From assembly GCA_963924555.1 (NCBI GenBank), contig OZ004597.1, forward strand, positions 372,001-436,000: 64,000 nt of DNA, read 5' to 3'. This document shows, one piece after another, positions 60,318 through 64,000 of the stretch. The translations under genes were made by a program, and so were the position numbers. The stretch is from Crambe crambe. Taxonomy: Eukaryota; Porifera; Demospongiae; Poecilosclerida; Crambeidae. The notes below the pieces were generated by a model. The model had not been told where the DNA came from and did no database searches. It saw only the letters and a program-made list of their open reading frames with translations. The stretch's first letter is position 1. Each line of letters begins with the position of its first letter.

Positions 60318-61352
60318 TCAATAGTCAGGTAAATTATTCCTGGTAGGAACAAGATACCACAGAAAACCCTTCCTCTGACTTCTAATAAGCACATTCAATC
60401 TGCTACTTTTATCCAGAAATTTTCTTGCTTTGATCCTCTGGAACATAAAGCGCAGCATTGGAAACTTTGACCATTTACTCAAAACATTGTACGTAGATAA
60501 GTCTGATGCAAGAAAAAAAATCTGTAAAAGAAGCAAATTGAAAGACGTAAGAAATCCTGCAAACACTGGTAGAAAGATGAAGGTATGAGGTCCCAGGTCT
60601 TGGCATACTGGACTACGTTCCCTGTTGCTTATGATACCAATGTACCAGAATACATTCTTCATGTTGCACTCCATAAAATAAGGCATAGTTATGACCACAG
60701 CATAGAAAAGACCAAGTGCACCATAGCAGAGCCCAAGGAAGAAATTTGAGTAGTTTCTGAGGCCAGCACAGTTTCCAGTGAAAGGACAGTGATGATCAAG
60801 ATAGGGTATAGCACACTCACAAATCTTACAGTAATGAATACGACTTGGTTTCCAATCAGTTCCAGATTTGGGGATTTGATGTGACGTACCTATCTGTGAT
60901 GCAGCACAGTAAAAAAATTTCCGTGTGCCATCTGACTTATCAGCTTCATTTGCTTCAGTGATAACACCATTTTCAGACATATAACACAGCTTGGGTTCAC
61001 GAGAGGGAGGTTTATAATCTCTATCTTTACCAGGGTGGAGGGTAACCGAATAATAGTAGTTCACCACTACATTCATCCACACCCACAGAGCAAAAGCAAT
61101 ATGAATCAATCCTTTCACTGACTTATAGGCTTCCTGGCCAGCTAAGATTGGCAAATATACGAAGAGATGGTAGCTGAGACCAATGCAGAAGATGCATCCC
61201 ATAACAGCAAACAAAAGTGTATGGACAGCTCCACTAGCCATCCTGGCCATCTTCCAATTGGGATACATAAACCTCAAAAGGTCTATTGCGATAGGTACCT
61301 GGACTAACATCACCAATACGATGGTAACGTACACAAATAAGAATGTGTCCAT
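60318..61352 (-). CDS. Divergent DHHC-type palmitoyltransferase, copy 2
   Basis: 344 residues in one exon, ATG at 61352 (MDTFLFVYVTIVLVMLVQ). The membrane layout is as in copy 1. The core is SRIHYCKICECAIPYLDHHC then PFTGNCAGLRNYSNFF: DHHC is present, with the first CxxC pair missing as in copy 1. Shared flanking residues (IDLLRFMYPNWKM versus VDFLQQLFPKWNI near the start, and an ending in arginine-rich VLIRSQRKGFLWYLVP versus LLLHQRTHPIWFLLP) show tandem duplication. Its stop lies 83 bases before the start of copy 1 on the same strand. Confidence 0.78.
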   Translation of the reverse strand: MDTFLFVYVTIVLVMLVQVPIAIDLLRFMYPNWKMARMASGAVHTLLFAVMGCIFCIGLSYHLFVYLPILAGQEAYKSVKGLIHIAFALWVWMNVVVNYYYSVTLHPGKDRDYKPPSREPKLCYMSENGVITEANEADKSDGTRKFFYCAASQIGTSHQIPKSGTDWKPSRIHYCKICECAIPYLDHHCPFTGNCAGLRNYSNFFLGLCYGALGLFYAVVITMPYFMECNMKNVFWYIGIISNRERSPVCQDLGPHTFIFLPVFAGFLTSFNLLLLQIFFLASDLSTYNVLSKWSKFPMLRFMFQRIKARKFLDKSSRLNVLIRSQRKGFLWYLVPTRNNLPDY

Positions 61353-61820
61353 GATTCTGATCTGATGTGAACAGGAATTTTGCTGAGAGCAGGAAGGTAC
61401 TACTAGGTTCGGCTTGTGTTGCTCGGAGACCCTTTACCTACCCAATCGTATTTTATTCGCAAAAATAAAATATTACCACTTACCTCTCTTTTAGCAAACC
61501 ACCTCTAAAAGCTTACTGCACTGGTACGCAGGTACAGAGTGGTATGGTATACGGTACCGCGGTGATACAGTATACCGGCGCGAATGCATGCAGCTGCTAA
61601 AATCACGTGATCAATAATTTATAAGAAATAAATTTTTATTGCGTTTCAGCATAATTATAGTTCTCCTTTGTAGCCAATACAAGGATAGATTATAACGTAT
61701 GAACACTCCTAAAATGCTATAACTAGGTACACAAAAATGATCGGTTACTCTCCCTGCAACAACTGCTACATGTACAGAAAGCTATATTATTAATATACAT
61801 AGCTAGAGTAACAGCTAGTT
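61353..61820. other. Intergenic region left of the HNH-like gene
   Basis: Promoter region of the DHHC pair and 3' flank of the HNH-like gene. TTTATT at 61635-61640 reads AATAAA on minus and may be the poly(A) signal of the HNH-like gene, about 180 bases past its stop. A GGTATACGGTACCG area near 61545-61575 is locally self-complementary. No ORF is seen. Confidence 0.45.
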
Positions 61821-63964
61821 TCAGCTGAAATCCAGACCAATAAATTCATCACAATCATCATTTTCAAGACTGGTTTCCTTGGCCACCAAAAGCTCATGAT
61901 GAAGGACTTGCATATCTAAAGAATGAATGTATTCAACATCATGACCGCTCTTCAGGATGACTTGGTGTATCGTGTCATTAAGTAGTTGAATCTGCTCTGT
62001 GTCAGCTGTTCTTTTCACGTGGGGAAGTGGCTTTTCTAATTGAAGCTCATCAGTAAGAAAGTATTCACCAAATGCTTGACTGTTATAAGTTCTCACATCA
62101 AATAGTGCAATGTAGCAACCGGATTGGAGCAAATCACCACCTTCTTTTATTCTGTATATGTCAACTGCCACACAGATCGGGCATTGGTTTCTTTCATCAT
62201 AAGATGAACGTGTGATACTCAGAAGGTGCACACTTCTGACTTCCTCTCCATCATTGTAAGTTGGAAATACGACCTCCTTCAGTGATTCTTTCAATGAGAA
62301 GGAAGATGGAAACTCATGTGAACAATCACTGAAAGATTTGCATTCCTCATCATGAAACCGAAGTGTAAGTTTTGTTTCTCCTTCGCTTTGGGTTAAGAAG
62401 CTTAAGCCAGCTGTAGAATCTTGCATACAGACATCACATTTGCGACAACAGTACCAGCAGCCATCACCAGGAATGCATTTTCTGTCAAATAATGGCTTTC
62501 TGTAGGTATAAGAGTAACAAAACAGATCATTTAAACTAATGCTAACAGAGGTATGTACCTGTTGAGATGATAGAGAATGGACTGGTAGTTTTGTATTCCA
62601 CCACGCTCAAATGTAGCAGGAATCACTTTTGCAGGAAGTTTGAAAAGATCCAGGTCTTTGGCTCTGATGTGTTTCATACTCACCCTGTGGTTTGCATCTA
62701 ATTCTTCTCTGAATGCAAAATCAGGCAAAGTAATGAAATAGCCAAGTGTCTGCAACATGGTGGGGGCATCCAAGTAGCTGTGAATAATCACATAAGGCTT
62801 CGTTGGAACTGTCTCTTCAACAGCCAGGAAAACTGTGTGACTAGCATGTGATAGCTGGTAGGTATGATGAAGGAGAATGCAATGCCCATCTTTCATGGTC
62901 ATTACATTCGTTTGTCGATTGAGTTCATAGTTGGGAGGAAGCAGGCTAAAAGATGTTGGCTCACCTATTGGCCTCTGGGCTACATTTGACTTTAACACAG
63001 TTAGACTGACATCCTTCTTATCTTGATCCATTTCAACCAACTTTTCAAGGTATTGCTTCATTGTCCTCTCTGTCTGTTCCTCAAAGATCTTCATCAGGCC
63101 AGGAGGGATAAGATCCAGCCTTTTGTCATTGGCTGGAATGGTGAACTCTCCACTGAGGGGGTTAACAAGGAAATGGTGATAACTGGTTGGAACTGGCCCA
63201 AGGAATGCAACTATAGTGAAAATTCCGAAGTGGACAGCAAAGAAGTAACACTTTCTGGCCAAGTTAGAAGACGTACCTGATATCGGAATATTTGATAGAC
63301 ATTGAAAGACACTTGAATTCAAAGCACGAATAAGATTGCTTGGTTTTTCCTTCTGAGCATAAGGTTGGATGCCTGGAGTAAAATACATTGCAATACAGAA
63401 TTTTTCTTCACTTGATTGCAGTTTCTTTTCAACTTCAGGAGACTGTTTTTGGGAGGTTTGAGCAGGATTTTCAGCAGCTTTGTCCACTTGAATTGAAGAG
63501 TTCACCACGGAACGGCAATAACGAAAAAGTTCATGGATTTCATTGGCATTTGTGGAGCCAGTCACCCCCCTGGTCAATGTCAGGTTACGAAAAATTATTC
63601 CAGCACAAAAACGATACAGCCACTTATCATATGAAAACATTTTCTCGAGATGGCTAATAGGTAAAGTTTGGTAAATTGGTTTCACAATATTCTCAACGAA
63701 GAGTTTTTCATCCTGACTCAGGACTTCATTGTCACATGTGCTGCAAAGCATGTTGAGGGTCTGCGTATGAATGGTTTTCATACGAGAGTCCAGTGAGGTG
63801 CTTGAAGGACCCATCACCATTACTTCCTGATCTTTCTTGAAGATCATTTTTAGCGCAGCCTCAGGTATTGCATGGCTGCGGATAATGGTCTTCTTTTTGT
63901 GGCATAGCATACAGTAGACAGAGTTTTTCGATGAGCGCTTGTTCAGCTCTCGAATGTAGTCCAT
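61821..63964 (-). CDS. Cys/His-rich HNH-like hypothetical protein
   Basis: Two exons, 63964-62559 and 62499-61821, total 2085 bases, in frame, 694 residues from the ATG at 63964 (MDYIRELNKR). The frame is also open to the window edge, so the true start may lie outside. Near the N-terminus YCMLCHKKKTIIRSHAIPE, then about 40 residues on, LCSTCDNEVL gives CxxC..SHxIPE..CxxC, the layout of HNH/treble-clef zinc domains. A second cluster at the exon junction (RKCIPGDGCWYCCRKCDVC) adds about seven cysteines. The rest is globular without a recognised fold. I do not know its function. A zinc-binding nuclease-like or ubiquitin-related role is possible. Confidence 0.6.
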
Positions 63965-64000
63965 AAGGGCGTAATCCAAGAATCTTTCACACTCGGGGTC

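Overview
The window is eukaryotic and animal. Genes are split by many very short introns (often 45-100 bp) with GT..AG borders, neighbouring genes lie tens to hundreds of bases apart, and the products include metazoan-type proteins (LRRK1-like Roco kinase, HUNK-like kinase, GDAP2, ARID1, BICRA/GLTSCR1, CHMP1B, SLC25A39/40, CCDC14, CCDC28). The compactness, the AT-rich intergenic DNA and a cluster of Lsi2/ArsB-like permeases (a family linked to silicon transport in siliceous sponges) suggest a demosponge, possibly Amphimedon-like. The species call is inference.

Layout, left to right. 175-9343 (+): 3' part of an LRRK1-like Roco kinase, with Roc, COR, kinase and beta-propeller-like regions. It converges on a kelch-repeat gene (9709-11135, -); a low-complexity coding region (11478-12799, -) may be its 5' part. 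13115-21996: three Lsi2-like permease genes with uninterrupted reading frames, two on minus and one on plus. 22261-26161 (-): BICRA/GLTSCR1-like, reconstructed as nine exons that keep frame throughout. 27929-28630 (-): a retroelement-associated fragment. 28803-32570 (+): HUNK-like kinase. 32863-35994 (-): GDAP2. 36127-38032 and 39023-40418 (-): two cation-dependent mannose-6-phosphate-receptor-like genes; between them lies a 5'-truncated Fanzor/TnpB-like nuclease ORF (38268-38894, +). 40715-42316 (-): BTB-kelch protein, head-to-head with a CCDC14-like centrosomal gene (about 42391-45873, +). 46306-54725 (-): ARID1/BAF250. 54814-55002 (+): a 62-residue orphan. 55068-55982 (-): ribosomal protein eL24, head-to-head with CCDC28 (56042-56576, +). 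56704-57841 (-): CHMP1B. 58147-59228 (+): SLC25A39/40. 59293-61352 (-): two DHHC-type genes in tight tandem. 61821-63964 (-): a Cys/His-rich HNH-like protein, possibly continuing past the window edge.

Themes: two BAF (SWI/SNF) subunits that define alternative complexes (ARID1 for cBAF, BICRA for ncBAF) sit within 30 kb; endolysosomal and membrane-traffic genes (GDAP2, M6PR-like, CHMP1B, DHHC) are frequent; many promoters are shared between divergent genes 60-90 bp apart. The items most worth follow-up are the Lsi2-like cluster, the Fanzor-like remnant, three foldback elements with target-site duplications, and the HNH-like gene. No tRNA, rRNA or CRISPR array was recognised. Exon borders were read by eye; where I checked frame arithmetic across the joins, I say so.
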